A stretch of 64,000 nt of DNA from Capra hircus (lineage: Eukaryota > Chordata > Mammalia > Artiodactyla > Bovidae), in the NCBI RefSeq assembly GCF_001704415.2, contig NC_030808.1, forward strand, positions 84,414,594 to 84,478,593, in the 5' to 3' direction. The position numbers were made by a program, and so were the translations under genes. A model generated the notes under the pieces. It saw only the letters and a program-made list of their open reading frames with translations. It searched no databases and was not told the origin of the DNA. Positions 55,167 to 64,000 of the stretch are shown here, piece after piece; position 1 is the first letter of the stretch, and the number at the start of each line of letters is the position of its first letter.

Positions 55167-55319
55167 CGTTGTTGTTGTTGTTAAGTCACTTCAGTCATGT
55201 TCGACTCTGTGCAAACCCCATAGACAGCAGCCCACCAGAATCCCCCGTCCCTGGGATCCTCCAGGCAAGAATACTGGAGTGGGTTGCCATTTCCTTCTCC
55301 AATGCATGAAAGCGAAAAG
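55167..55319 (-). mobile_element. Bov-A SINE with perfect 11-bp TSD
   Basis: Antisense Bov-A with a (GTT)5 tail, TCACTTCAGTCATGTTCGAC, GGCAAGAATACTGGAGTGGG and the 5' start CATGAAAGCGAAAAG. Exact target duplication TCAATGTAAGT at 55156-55166 and 55320-55330. Confidence 0.96.
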
Positions 55320-55353
55320 TCAATGTAAGTGGACACACATATTAAATACAATT

Positions 55354-55559
55354 GTTGTTGTTACTGAGTAGTGTGGGACCCTTTTGCAACCACATGAACT
55401 ATAGCTGGCCAGGCTCCTCTGTGCATGGGATTTCCCAGGCAAGAATACTAAAGTGGGTAGCTGTTCTCTTCTCCAGGGGATCTTCCTGACCCAGGGATCT
55501 AACCAGCATCTCCTGCATTGCAGGCAGATTCTTTACTACTGAGCCATCAGGGAAGCCCA
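55354..55559 (-). mobile_element. Bov-tA SINE
   Basis: Antisense Bov-tA ending at its head with TACTGAGCCATCAGGGAAGC. Flanks TAAATACAATT (55343-55353) and TAAATTCAACT (55561-55571) match at 9 of 11. It sits only about 24 bases from the neighbouring Bov-A. Confidence 0.93.
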
Positions 55560-55571
55560 CTAAATTCAACT

Positions 55572-56734
55572 AACACATATTTATTAAGCACCAGTGTTAT
55601 ATAACACACATATTAAATATATCTTATTAAAGACAGTCAACCCAGTGGTGATGCTGTATGTGTAAAAATGCCTGAAAAGACAGGCTTTATTATTAACACG
55701 TTTCTCAAATACTTATTGAAGTTTATTTGGGGATGGGGTAAAGCTGTGGGTGGGGAAATGTTGAATATTCAAAAGATTGATTCTTTTTATAAAGGGACAC
55801 AATGAAATTTGCCATTTACTAATTCATGCAGAGCTTTTCTTAGAGGAAAAATCCAAATTCTATTTTTTTAGTGAAATTATATTTGTCCTGCTTGAAAACA
55901 CTCTTACAAATTTTCTTAAGGGAAAAACTTCAAAAGTAAGTTAGAACCATTTCTGTATTTATTAAGTTTAATCAGACAGAAATGTTTGTCATGACTACAG
56001 AGCCAGAAGATGCACAAATATGAGCCATGAAAATTTTATGTGTTTCTAAAACGTGAGGCACAAATTTGGCTTTACAATTTCTAGCAGCCAATGAAAAGAG
56101 GGAAACACTGCCAGCTACAAGATCCGGTATATATTTAATACATGAAAGCAAAACAACAAACCAACTTTTTCAAACAAAGAACAAAAAATGGATATTGAGA
56201 CTAGAGAGAAATGTGTCATGTAACTGCTCTTAGAATTCTAAGCAACAGAAAAAAAAATCTATATAGTCCTTATAATAAATATCCTTTGGTCAAATTTTTT
56301 ATTTTTAATTTATCTTGCTGAATTGTATAAATTATTATAAAAATTTAAATCTGTTTACAACAAGGCTGAGATAAGTCAAAAGAGAAAAATACACCTGTTT
56401 GAATTAGGAAACGGAAACCCACCCTTCTGGAGGCCCATTTTCTCTTAGTTTTTTGAGTACCTATTTGGTCTTACTGCATTAATTTTCTCAGGAAAACTTT
56501 GAGAATGCCTTCGTCACTCTACAAATAAAAAGTTCTTTTGGATTATTGCACCAGAGAAATAAAAAGCTATGACTTTCTTCACCCTGACAGTTCTGGGCCC
56601 ATCCTGTGGATGTCCAAAAAAAGGAGCTAAGCCCATGTCTCTCCATTCATGTTGACCTTTAAACAGAATGCACCATAGAGAATAACCTGGAACTTGAACT
56701 TATTAAAAATAAATAAATTTTTTCCTCCCCCTTG
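55572..56734. other. AT-rich single-copy DNA, nothing recognised
   Basis: No open frame of note. The 16-base string ACACACATATTAAATA at 55603-55618 also occurs at 55333-55348, on the other side of the Bov-tA. Confidence 0.45.
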
Positions 56735-56965
56735 GACATTTTTTGTTTTTCCAAACCTGCTCTACACTTTCCCATCTCTGCACCTTTGCCGTAGTTAGTG
56801 TCTGCCTCTGGAATGCTTTTCGCTTCCCGCATCTGGGTCTTGGCAGCTTGTAAAAATCATACATCTTTGCTAGGTCATTCCAAATGCCACTTCTTCCCAG
56901 AAGACTTGCCTGTTTACCCAACTGTGATCACCCCCAATAAAATCTCCCAGAGTTCGTTGATTAAC
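56735..56965 (+). mobile_element. Ancient L2 LINE 3' region
   Basis: TCTGCACCTTTGCCGTAGTT, TGCCTCTGGAATGCTTTTCG, CAAATGCCACTTCTTCCCAG, and AAGACTTGCCTGTTTACCC. Confidence 0.7.
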
Positions 56966-57018
56966 ATAGAACAAGAGAACATTCTGTACCGAACCTCAGA
57001 CACCTATGTACGCGTATA

Positions 57019-57226
57019 TGTGCTCAGTTGCTCAGCCAGGCCCAACTCTATGTGACCCCATAGACTGCAACCCTCCAGGCTCCTCTCTCCATGAAATTTC
57101 CCAGGCAAGGATACTGGAGTGGGTTGCCATTTTCTACTCCAGGGGATCTTCCTGACCCAGGGATTGAGTTCAATTCTCCTGCATTGGCAGGCAGATTCTT
57201 TACCACTGAGCCACCTGGGAAGTACC
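57019..57226 (-). mobile_element. Bov-tA SINE
   Basis: Antisense Bov-tA from GTGCTCAGTTGCTCAGCC to the head TTACCACTGAGCCACCTGGG. No unambiguous target duplication was found. Confidence 0.93.
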
Positions 57227-57464
57227 CTAGACATGGATGGGTGAGCTTTATTTTGTCAATTTGAGCAAAAGTTCCCTGGGCTGTGTGTTTTCTTTTTTTG
57301 CAACTTCCCACAAATCTGTAATTTTTCAAAACAAAAAGTTAAAAAAAATTCCCCAAAGATAGTCTTCTTTCTACATTTCTACCCAAAGATCTAGGAGAGT
57401 GACGTGCCCTCAGCAGTAGACCCTCGACGAAGACTGTGGGGTAAATATCTGAGTGAACACTGAG

Positions 57465-57715
57465 GCAGTGCATGTAAATGGGATTTAAACTTAGAAACCT
57501 GGGTTTGGATCTCAGCTTTCCTTCCTTCTTGGGAAAATCTGGGACAAATTGCTTAGTCTTTCTAAGCCTCAATTTTTCATCTGTCAGCTGAGAATAATAA
57601 GAAGAAGCCACTTCACTGGGCTATTATGAGGATTAGATGAGATAACAAATGTGCTAGTATTTCATTAGCTTGTAAGCACTGTGGCAATGTTAGTTATTAT
57701 GATGATTGGTACTAA
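57465..57715 (+). mobile_element. MIR SINE, sense
   Basis: AGAAACCTGGGTTTGGATCT, GGACAAATTGCTTAGTC, AGCCTCAATTTTTCATCTGT, GGCTATTATGAGGATTAGAT, and GTAAGCACTGTGGCAATG. It is one of the better-preserved MIRs here. Confidence 0.85.
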
Positions 57716-58719
57716 AGAATTGTACCTACACAAACCCTCAGAGTTGCCCTTAATGTCAGTCAGTTGTATTACTAGGTGGTAAATTACTTCAGCAGTTTCA
57801 GCTTGGCACCCTGCCTATCTCCCTGTCACACTTTATGACATTCTAGAAGGACTCTTTATCTTTCAATCCCTCCCAGCTGTCCCCAGAATGACCTATTCTA
57901 TCCTCTTGAGTAGGATTTTGAGAGATATAGTTGGAAGAACGGAAAACCAGAACACCTTCATTAAGTTGTACTCTGGAGCATTTGTAACATGACTATACAT
58001 TAACAGTCAAAACATTTCTAATTCAATTCATGCTCTGAACATCATTATTCAATATGAAATATTGTGTAAAGAAAGTCCCTGACTTATAAACACCAACTCA
58101 TGAACAGTTCATATTTGGCAAGGGTCCTAGGACAGCGACTTCAGCTGTATACCACCACAAATTCAGGACAGGCCATTGCTGATCTCTTTGTAGGAGACAG
58201 TGAGGAACTTCCTGGGAAGAAACTCCATCAGCCAAGAGAATGGAGTTCATAGACGGGGTGCAACAACAGTGGTGCGTCACGCTTTTGTCCTGAGCTGAAA
58301 CAAGGAATCCCCCTTCCTATGGAAACGAAGTTGTTTGTAGTGTGCGGCTTCCAAAGAGCTCTGGGAATTCTAGACTAAGAGGTTTTGCTGTGATCTAACC
58401 TTTCTCACATTGATTATAACATCCTCATGGGACTATGCAATTCACATTCCAAGCAACCAATTTCTTCAACCATGTCTTCCAGACTGAGAAGTCTATATGA
58501 ACTTGACTCACTTATTTTATATTATAAAATATAATATATCACTTCATAAGAGGGACTCACTTCATATTGGTTGAATTGAATGAGATAATTTAGGGATCAT
58601 CTATTTTAGCCAGTACAGCCTTGGAATAGAGAAAACATTTTCTCATCCTCAGGTCTTCATTGGTCTGCTTTCTCCTAATTCAAATAACGTTTTCCTGTTA
58701 AGTATATGGCCCACAGCCC
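57716..58719. other. Single-copy DNA, nothing recognised
   Basis: A 60-codon antisense frame at 58098-58280 lacks motifs. An AT palindrome-like patch lies at 58515-58540. Confidence 0.45.
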
Positions 58720-58827
58720 TGCTGCTGCTAAGTCGCTTCAGTCGTGTCCGACTCTGTGCGACCCCATAGACGGCAGCCCACCAGGCTCCCCCATCCCTGG
58801 GATTCTCCAGGCAAGAACACTGGAGTG
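58720..58827 (-). mobile_element. 5'-truncated BOV-A2 type SINE, antisense
   Basis: GCTGCTGCTAAGTCGCTTCA, GTCGTGTCCGACTCTGTGCG, CCCCATCCCTGGGATTCTCC, and AAGAACACTGGAGTGAG. Only the last monomer is present. Confidence 0.93.
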
Positions 58828-59724
58828 AGCTCTATCATATATTGTCTATAATTCATCAACATAGTGATACAAAGATAATTAACATATTTTCTTTTAATTT
58901 GGTTAAGTGCTATACTTGGTCCCATTTTTACTCCAACTCTACTGAAATCAATAGTTAGATATGATTTCTTTTGTGCTAAAAATAACAAAGAGTATTTGGA
59001 AGAAATCAGAATGGATGAACTGATAAATTATTTATAGCAATTTCCAGCATCCTGCCAATATGTTTTGCAATGTAGTTGAATCTCAGTTTTTAATAAAGGA
59101 ACCTATGAAAATCTGCTGGGGTGAAAACTGTGAACTCTAAATGATACTACAAAGGAGCCTATCACATGGCTGGGTGGACCCTTCTGTTCCCATCATCTCA
59201 CGAGGGCTTCACCTCCAGCTGAACTTACCTGGTCCAAGCCAGGGGAGTTGGTCTGTACAAAACCTGACTAAGACAGGAAAGGTGGAGTGAGGGAGAAGCC
59301 CAGCTCTGAAAGGGGATAAAACAAACCACCTTGGGGGACTATTGTGTGCCATTTCAAAAGTCTGTTTTGACTAATGCTCTGTGCTATTCAACTTTACATC
59401 CTTAATCTGTTGTGTCTGTTTCTAGTAAAAAAAAAAAAGAATAATAATTGGGGGAAATTAAAGACAATGAAAGAGTATTACTGAAAACAAATAGAAGAGA
59501 GATAAAAGCAGTTTATGGAGGAAACGCTGCTGCAGCTCTGATGATACATCTAAATGTGAATTTCATTGATCCCATTCTTACCACTTGTGCTTCAGCAAAA
59601 AAGCGTCTGACTTGATATAGTCTTGCTCCCTAAGTTCCCCACATTGTTAATGGACCTTTTGCTGTTCAGAGAAATCCAACAGACCTGCTCACTTTGAGCT
59701 GTTAAATATTAAATGTTAGAAGTT
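58828..59724. other. AT-rich single-copy DNA, nothing recognised
   Basis: A 12-base A run lies near 59428. No gene or repeat is supported. Confidence 0.45.
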
Positions 59725-59905
59725 TTATGTTCTTGGAGATCATTTGCTCCAAACTTCTCACTGAGCAGATGAGGAAACTGAGGCTTGGAAATGTTAAATG
59801 GCTTGCCCAAGGTCACACAGCAGCTAATGAAAAAGTCATGTAGTAGTTTGTGTCCTTTGAATCCTGGCTTCATCCTTTCTACTACATATTCCTCTTCCAT
59901 ACCCT
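59725..59905 (-). mobile_element. MIR-related ancient repeat, antisense
   Basis: GATGAGGAAACTGAGGCTTG, GGCTTGCCCAAGGTCACACA, and TCCTTTGAATCCTGGCTTC. This is the classic MIR-type antisense core. The left flank (TTGGAGATCATTTGCTCC) is also seen in other old SINE/LINE 3' ends, so the exact subfamily is uncertain. Confidence 0.7.
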
Positions 59906-60774
59906 GTTGTCTTCACCAGAGACATATGCATAAGGTCTGAACCCTAACAAATGTTTACTTGAAACCATGCTCTTACTCCATGTCCCCATTGTTTTAATTC
60001 TTAGTAAGGGCCTTTCTTCAACAAACATTAGAAAGGCACTGTATGGAAAAGAGTTATTCTGTATTTAGCCATGAGGTTCTCTGAATTTAAAATATCAATA
60101 GTAGAAGATAGTGAAACAGTGATAAAACATTTAAGAAGAGGGCAAATCAGATGATGAAGACAGCAGAACTCTGACCTGCATTAATACCATTCTAAGGGGA
60201 TCAAGAGGGACTTCATTTGTAAATGAGGAAGAAAGAAGTTGTGATCTGTTTGTGCAAAACTTCAAATCATTTAACCAGACAAAGCAAAGTTTAACTTAGC
60301 CCCAAGAACGCTATGAATCACTGGGGTGGTAGAAGGCGAAACTCTGTTTGATACTCATAATTATAAAACTGTGAACAGAAATTGCTCATGTAAAATAAAC
60401 TTTCAGTTGTGTTGCAACATGTTGGAGAGACAGATAGAGATGGCTTGAAAATCCTTAATGGTTGAAATTCCTGCAGCTTTTGCAAAGGGCTAGCAATATG
60501 AACTGAAATCTAAATTTATCATCATGTCTGTGCTCCAGCACACTGGATAATGATCTAGTCTAAGGAACCGTCAGTTTTGCTGATAATATTTTAAATTGTG
60601 CATTTGTTAAATGCAAACTTACTTTAAGTTATTGTAGCCCCAGTGGCTCTCTATTTTGCTATCCAAAGTTAAACTTGGAGCAATGTAGTGAAGAAGTAAA
60701 AGGACCTATGTTCTATGAATTAAAACAAGATGGAAATAAGAAATTAAGTCATTATTACTCATCAAGAATAATTT
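59906..60774. other. AT-rich single-copy DNA, nothing recognised
   Basis: No coding or repeat signal is supported. Confidence 0.5.
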
Positions 60775-61280
60775 TGTCTTTTTATTATGAAGATTTTCAG
60801 AGATAAATAAGAGAGAACCATATAATACACATCCACCTACGCATCACTTAAAGATTTAAACTTTTAACATTTGCCATATTTGCTTCATACATTTTATTTA
60901 TGAATTCTTTTGAAGTAAATTTCAGACACCATGACATTTCACTTCTAAACATTTAATATGCATTTATAAAAATATGAATATTTTAGGATAACCACAACAA
61001 CACTATCTCTACTAATATAATTAACAAATACTTCCTAATAGTGCCTAAAACACAATTCATACTCAATTTACCACATATATTTTATAGCTGGATTTGTTAA
61101 ACCAGGGTCCAATCAAGACTACATTACATTTAGCTGTTATGACTCTTAAATGCCTTGTAATCCAAACCAATAGCACCTGTCTACTCCCTCTACCAACATA
61201 CATCTTTTTTCACATGATTACAGGCTAATTGTCCTGTAGAATGTCATATTATTTTTGGTGATGGTTTAACTTTTTCTTCT
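60775..61280. mobile_element. Ancient L1-type 3' UTR-like repeat
   Basis: TTCAGACACCATGACATTTC, AATATGCATTTATAAAAATA, AGGGTCCAATCAAGACTACA, TTAGCTGTTATGACTCTTAA, and ATTGTCCTGTAGAATGTCAT match a common old L1 (L1M group) 3' region as I remember it. Orientation and subfamily need a library search. Confidence 0.55.
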
Positions 61281-61374
61281 ATTCTCTGTTTCCTGTGAAA
61301 GGAAAGTTTTGCTTATAGGTCTGATTAAACTTAACTGAAATATTTTTCAGCAAGAATATTTCATAGAAACTTAA

Positions 61375-61880
61375 TTTTTCCACTCCTACATATATATCTT
61401 AGAAAAATGAGAGCACACGGCCACCAAAAAAGTCATTATAAGAATGTTCATAATAGCATTACTTAGAATCACTCCAAATTAGGAGTATCTGTTAACAGAA
61501 GAGTGAAGAAACAAAATGCAAGATATTCATACAATAGAGCACTTAAAAAGGAATTAGAAAGAAATAAAAAATCCATACATTAGTACAGATACACCTTAAA
61601 GGCATTTTTCTGAGTGAAAGAAACCATTCACTTAAGTGTACATATCTTATGATCTCATATATTTGAAATTCAAGAACCTACAAAATTCATCTGTGATGCT
61701 TAACTGTGGGCACGGGGACACTGGCTGACTATAAAGGGGCAGGATGGAATTTTCTGGATGATGGAAAAGTTCTATATCTTGGCTTGATAACCTGGGTGCT
61801 CAGAGTTTTCAAAACTCTTTGAACTACCTTGAGTTTTACAGCATATAAGTAATAGCCCAGTAAAAGGAAAAAAATAAGTG
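61375..61880 (+). mobile_element. Ancient L1 (L1M-type) 3' end
   Basis: ATGTTCATAATAGCATTACT, CATACAATAGAGCACTTAAA, TGAGTGAAAGAAACCATTCA, CTTATGATCTCATATATTTG, and TTTCTGGATGATGGAAAAGT follow the ORF2 end and 3' UTR order of old L1. Confidence 0.78.
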
Positions 61881-63784
61881 GCTCTAGACACTTCATGTTG
61901 CCATTTTCAAGACACACGTGGTTAGTATTAGCGAAACTAGGATTGATCCCTAGAAAACATAAACATTTCAGTTGTACTTTTTAATTAAAAAAAAATCTCA
62001 GAGCACAATGAGAATTTAAAGATCAGAGTCATCTTTTGGAGATAGTCCAATTTTTTCCCTCAAAATCAGACTGAGCCCTCTGAGAATGAAAAGGTCATTC
62101 TTGCTCTTTTGTGAGAAACAAGGGTAGTGTAGTGGATGAACTGGAAAGAAAAGCTTATGTAAAACTAACGAGTAGGGAGATACTGCTCCAGAAAGATGAG
62201 AAATTTAGCAAAGAGGGAGGGGGAAAAGTTCCCAGGAAGCCACCCACCTACAAAATCAGAAGGCAGTAAAATGTACTTTTCGGAGAGAGGAGGGCTCAGG
62301 AGCCAGGCCCCTGCCTGATCTCTGCAGAGTCTTCCAGTGCAGGGCCCTCGGTGAACACCGGCTTGGTGCCCAACTGCAGATGTCACACTCGGGACTTCAG
62401 GGCCAGGGACTGAGCCTCAAGAGGGGACAGGACTGCCCAGTTCTTAGCAGGTGCATGGGGCTCAGCACTACTCGGCAGAGGGGCCTGTGTATATCCAGGT
62501 TAGATGGGAGAATCTGGGAGCTCACTAAAAGGTTTTGTCCTCATAATTCCCAGAGGGGTTATTGCTTCACCAGTGGTGTTTAATCACACCATGTCATGAT
62601 TCAACATCCATGCAGAAAGAAATTTTGCCGTCACCCAGAGGGCTGGGGCTTCTGTATTTGACTTACTTATAATGGTGAGTCTGACTTTAAGAAAAACTGA
62701 GGTACAAAATCCTAGACACTAAAAGCTGTTTTAACATGGCATTCTGTAGGGAAGGTTTACATTCACATTACAAAAGAATGTTTCACTTTATAAAAATGGT
62801 TACCACTCAGGTTTCCTTAGATCGTCTCCCCCTCCCACATTGGTCCCAGGACTCATAGCCATTCCTTCTCTCCCTGCTGGCGAGAACACAGGCCATGCAT
62901 CACCAAGCCATAGGTGACTTTCTGGAGACGGGAAGGGATTTATGTTTTCTTTGTGATGTGTGTGCTGTATTATGAAATCTTCTTTCTGCTAAGTATTTCA
63001 GAGCTTTAAATCTATAATCTTCCACGAGTTCTCCTTAAGGAAAGGTATGGAAGAATAATTATTAAAACATGTATTGAATGAAAACATGTTCTGTCTTAAG
63101 GATAAACTATAAATCAAGTTAAAAGGATATTGTCTCACCAGACTGTATTATTGAAATATGATAATGCTCTGCAGCCTCCTCTGATTTTTATTTATTCATT
63201 TTACCCTCTTTCCAATGTATATTTGAAAATGTTTACAAAATATATGTAATTCCAAAGGATAAAACAAACAAAAAAAATGGGCAAATCAAGATAGAAAGAA
63301 GATATGGATATGGAAATAAAACCAAGGCAAAGGTTAACATATGCCATGATGTCCTGTCTAGTACTAGAGGCAGGAATAGATTTAGCTCTGAGCTTACTAG
63401 ACTCAGGTATAACAATAAGACCTTGTGCAGGAGAAATTCCTCCAGTAGGTCTTTATAAAGGGAAAGATGTGATGATAAAGACTTTTCCCATCTCCTCCTC
63501 AGATAGTAAGTTTCACTTAATTACTTCTCATGGTGCCTCTCAGTACATGGCTAAGGCCAAAGTAAAATTTAATCAGAGCAATTGTCCAAAGAACTGGCAC
63601 ATCCCAGAAACCAAAGTGTAATCTAAGCATGTAGCCTTTGTAACAGCGGCTTGATTTAGAGAAATGTATGGGCAGCACATCCTTCAAGTTGTCTGCCTTG
63701 AATACAATATTTCTTGCTTGTGTAATTTTTAAGAAAAGGTGAGTAGAGAGGTTAAGGTTATACCTCTGGCAACAAGTGAAATGA
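61881..63784. other. Single-copy DNA, nothing firmly recognised
   Basis: A locally GC-richer patch lies at about 62280-62520. A 105-codon plus-strand frame (63304-63621) has no motif that I recognise and begins in A-rich sequence. It is listed as unproven. Confidence 0.35.
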
Positions 63785-63985
63785 TAATGGAGCTTTTTAT
63801 TGAGCACTTAATATGTGCCATACATTCTAAGCACTTGACATATATTATTTAATCCTCAGGATGATGCTATGAGACTAGCATTCTCATTTTTAACATTCTC
63901 ATTTTAAAGAGGCATCGGAAGGTAAAAGTTGAGCAGCGGCTAAGTTTAGGGAATAAAAACTGGGCAGTCTGACTCCACTGTGTTA
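63785..63985 (-). mobile_element. MIR SINE, antisense
   Basis: TTTTTATTGAGCACTTAATA, GTGCCATACATTCTAAGCAC, TATTTAATCCTCAGGATGAT, and GGGCAGTCTGACTCCACTG follow the antisense MIR order end to end. Confidence 0.88.
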
Positions 63986-64000
63986 TACTGATTTCAGGAA

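Noticed and set aside
63304..63621. Possible retroviral or host-gene remnant in a 105-codon frame
   Set aside because: I could not recognise any domain or motif, and no LTR-like or other supporting structure flanks it.
1..64000. CRISPR array, prokaryotic operons, riboswitches or phage genes
   Set aside because: There is no array of identical spaced repeats, no ribosome binding site spacing and no dense coding. The repeat content is exclusively mammalian and ruminant.

Overview
The window is ruminant (bovid-type) nuclear DNA. It contains no intact host gene that I can support. The diagnosis rests on the repeats: at least twelve separate copies of the RTE-class LINE BovB, many Bov-tA (tRNA-headed) and Bov-A/BOV-A2 SINEs, CHR-type cetartiodactyl SINEs and a ruminant L1 3' end. 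Beneath these lie older mammalian repeats: L2, MIR, old L1 and a MER5A-like relic. The sequence does not let me separate cattle from sheep, goat, buffalo or related species.

Layout: 1-2.2 kb holds two BovB pieces. 2.3-4.0 kb is a long L2 relic carrying two SINEs. 4-10.9 kb is MIR, SINE and single-copy DNA, with a rearranged BovB at 6.1-6.9 kb and a GC-rich islet at 9.65 kb. 10.9-12 kb holds a BovB stub and an L1 3' end. 13-16 kb holds an L2 with a nested CHR SINE and a 1.06 kb BovB. 20-24.5 kb is an old L1 followed by a near-full-length BovB with a nested Bov-tA. 26.6-27.8 kb is a BovB inside an old L1. 30.4-31 kb is another BovB. 35-38.4 kb is L2/MIR with a nested SINE and a clearly twin-primed BovB. 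41.4-41.7 kb is a SINE-associated inverted duplication. 42.6-44.4 kb is a BovB keeping a 401-codon reverse-transcriptase frame. 46.1-49.5 kb is a second near-full-length BovB in the opposite orientation, with its own nested SINE, followed by another BovB to 50.8 kb. 51-64 kb is mostly single-copy AT-rich DNA with L2, MIR, SINE and old L1 relics.

How it works together: the BovB endonuclease/reverse transcriptase is the presumed engine for the Bov-tA and Bov-A SINEs, whose 3' halves match the BovB 3' end. Every BovB copy here carries frameshifts or stops, so none looks autonomous. Nesting gives a relative order: L2 and MIR oldest, then old L1, then BovB, then Bov-tA/Bov-A, some of which sit inside BovB with target-site duplications. 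Repeat family names come from recognising consensus features by eye, so edges are approximate to about 5-20 bases unless a target-site duplication is quoted. I found no previously undescribed functional system. The most interesting items are structural records of retrotransposition accidents.
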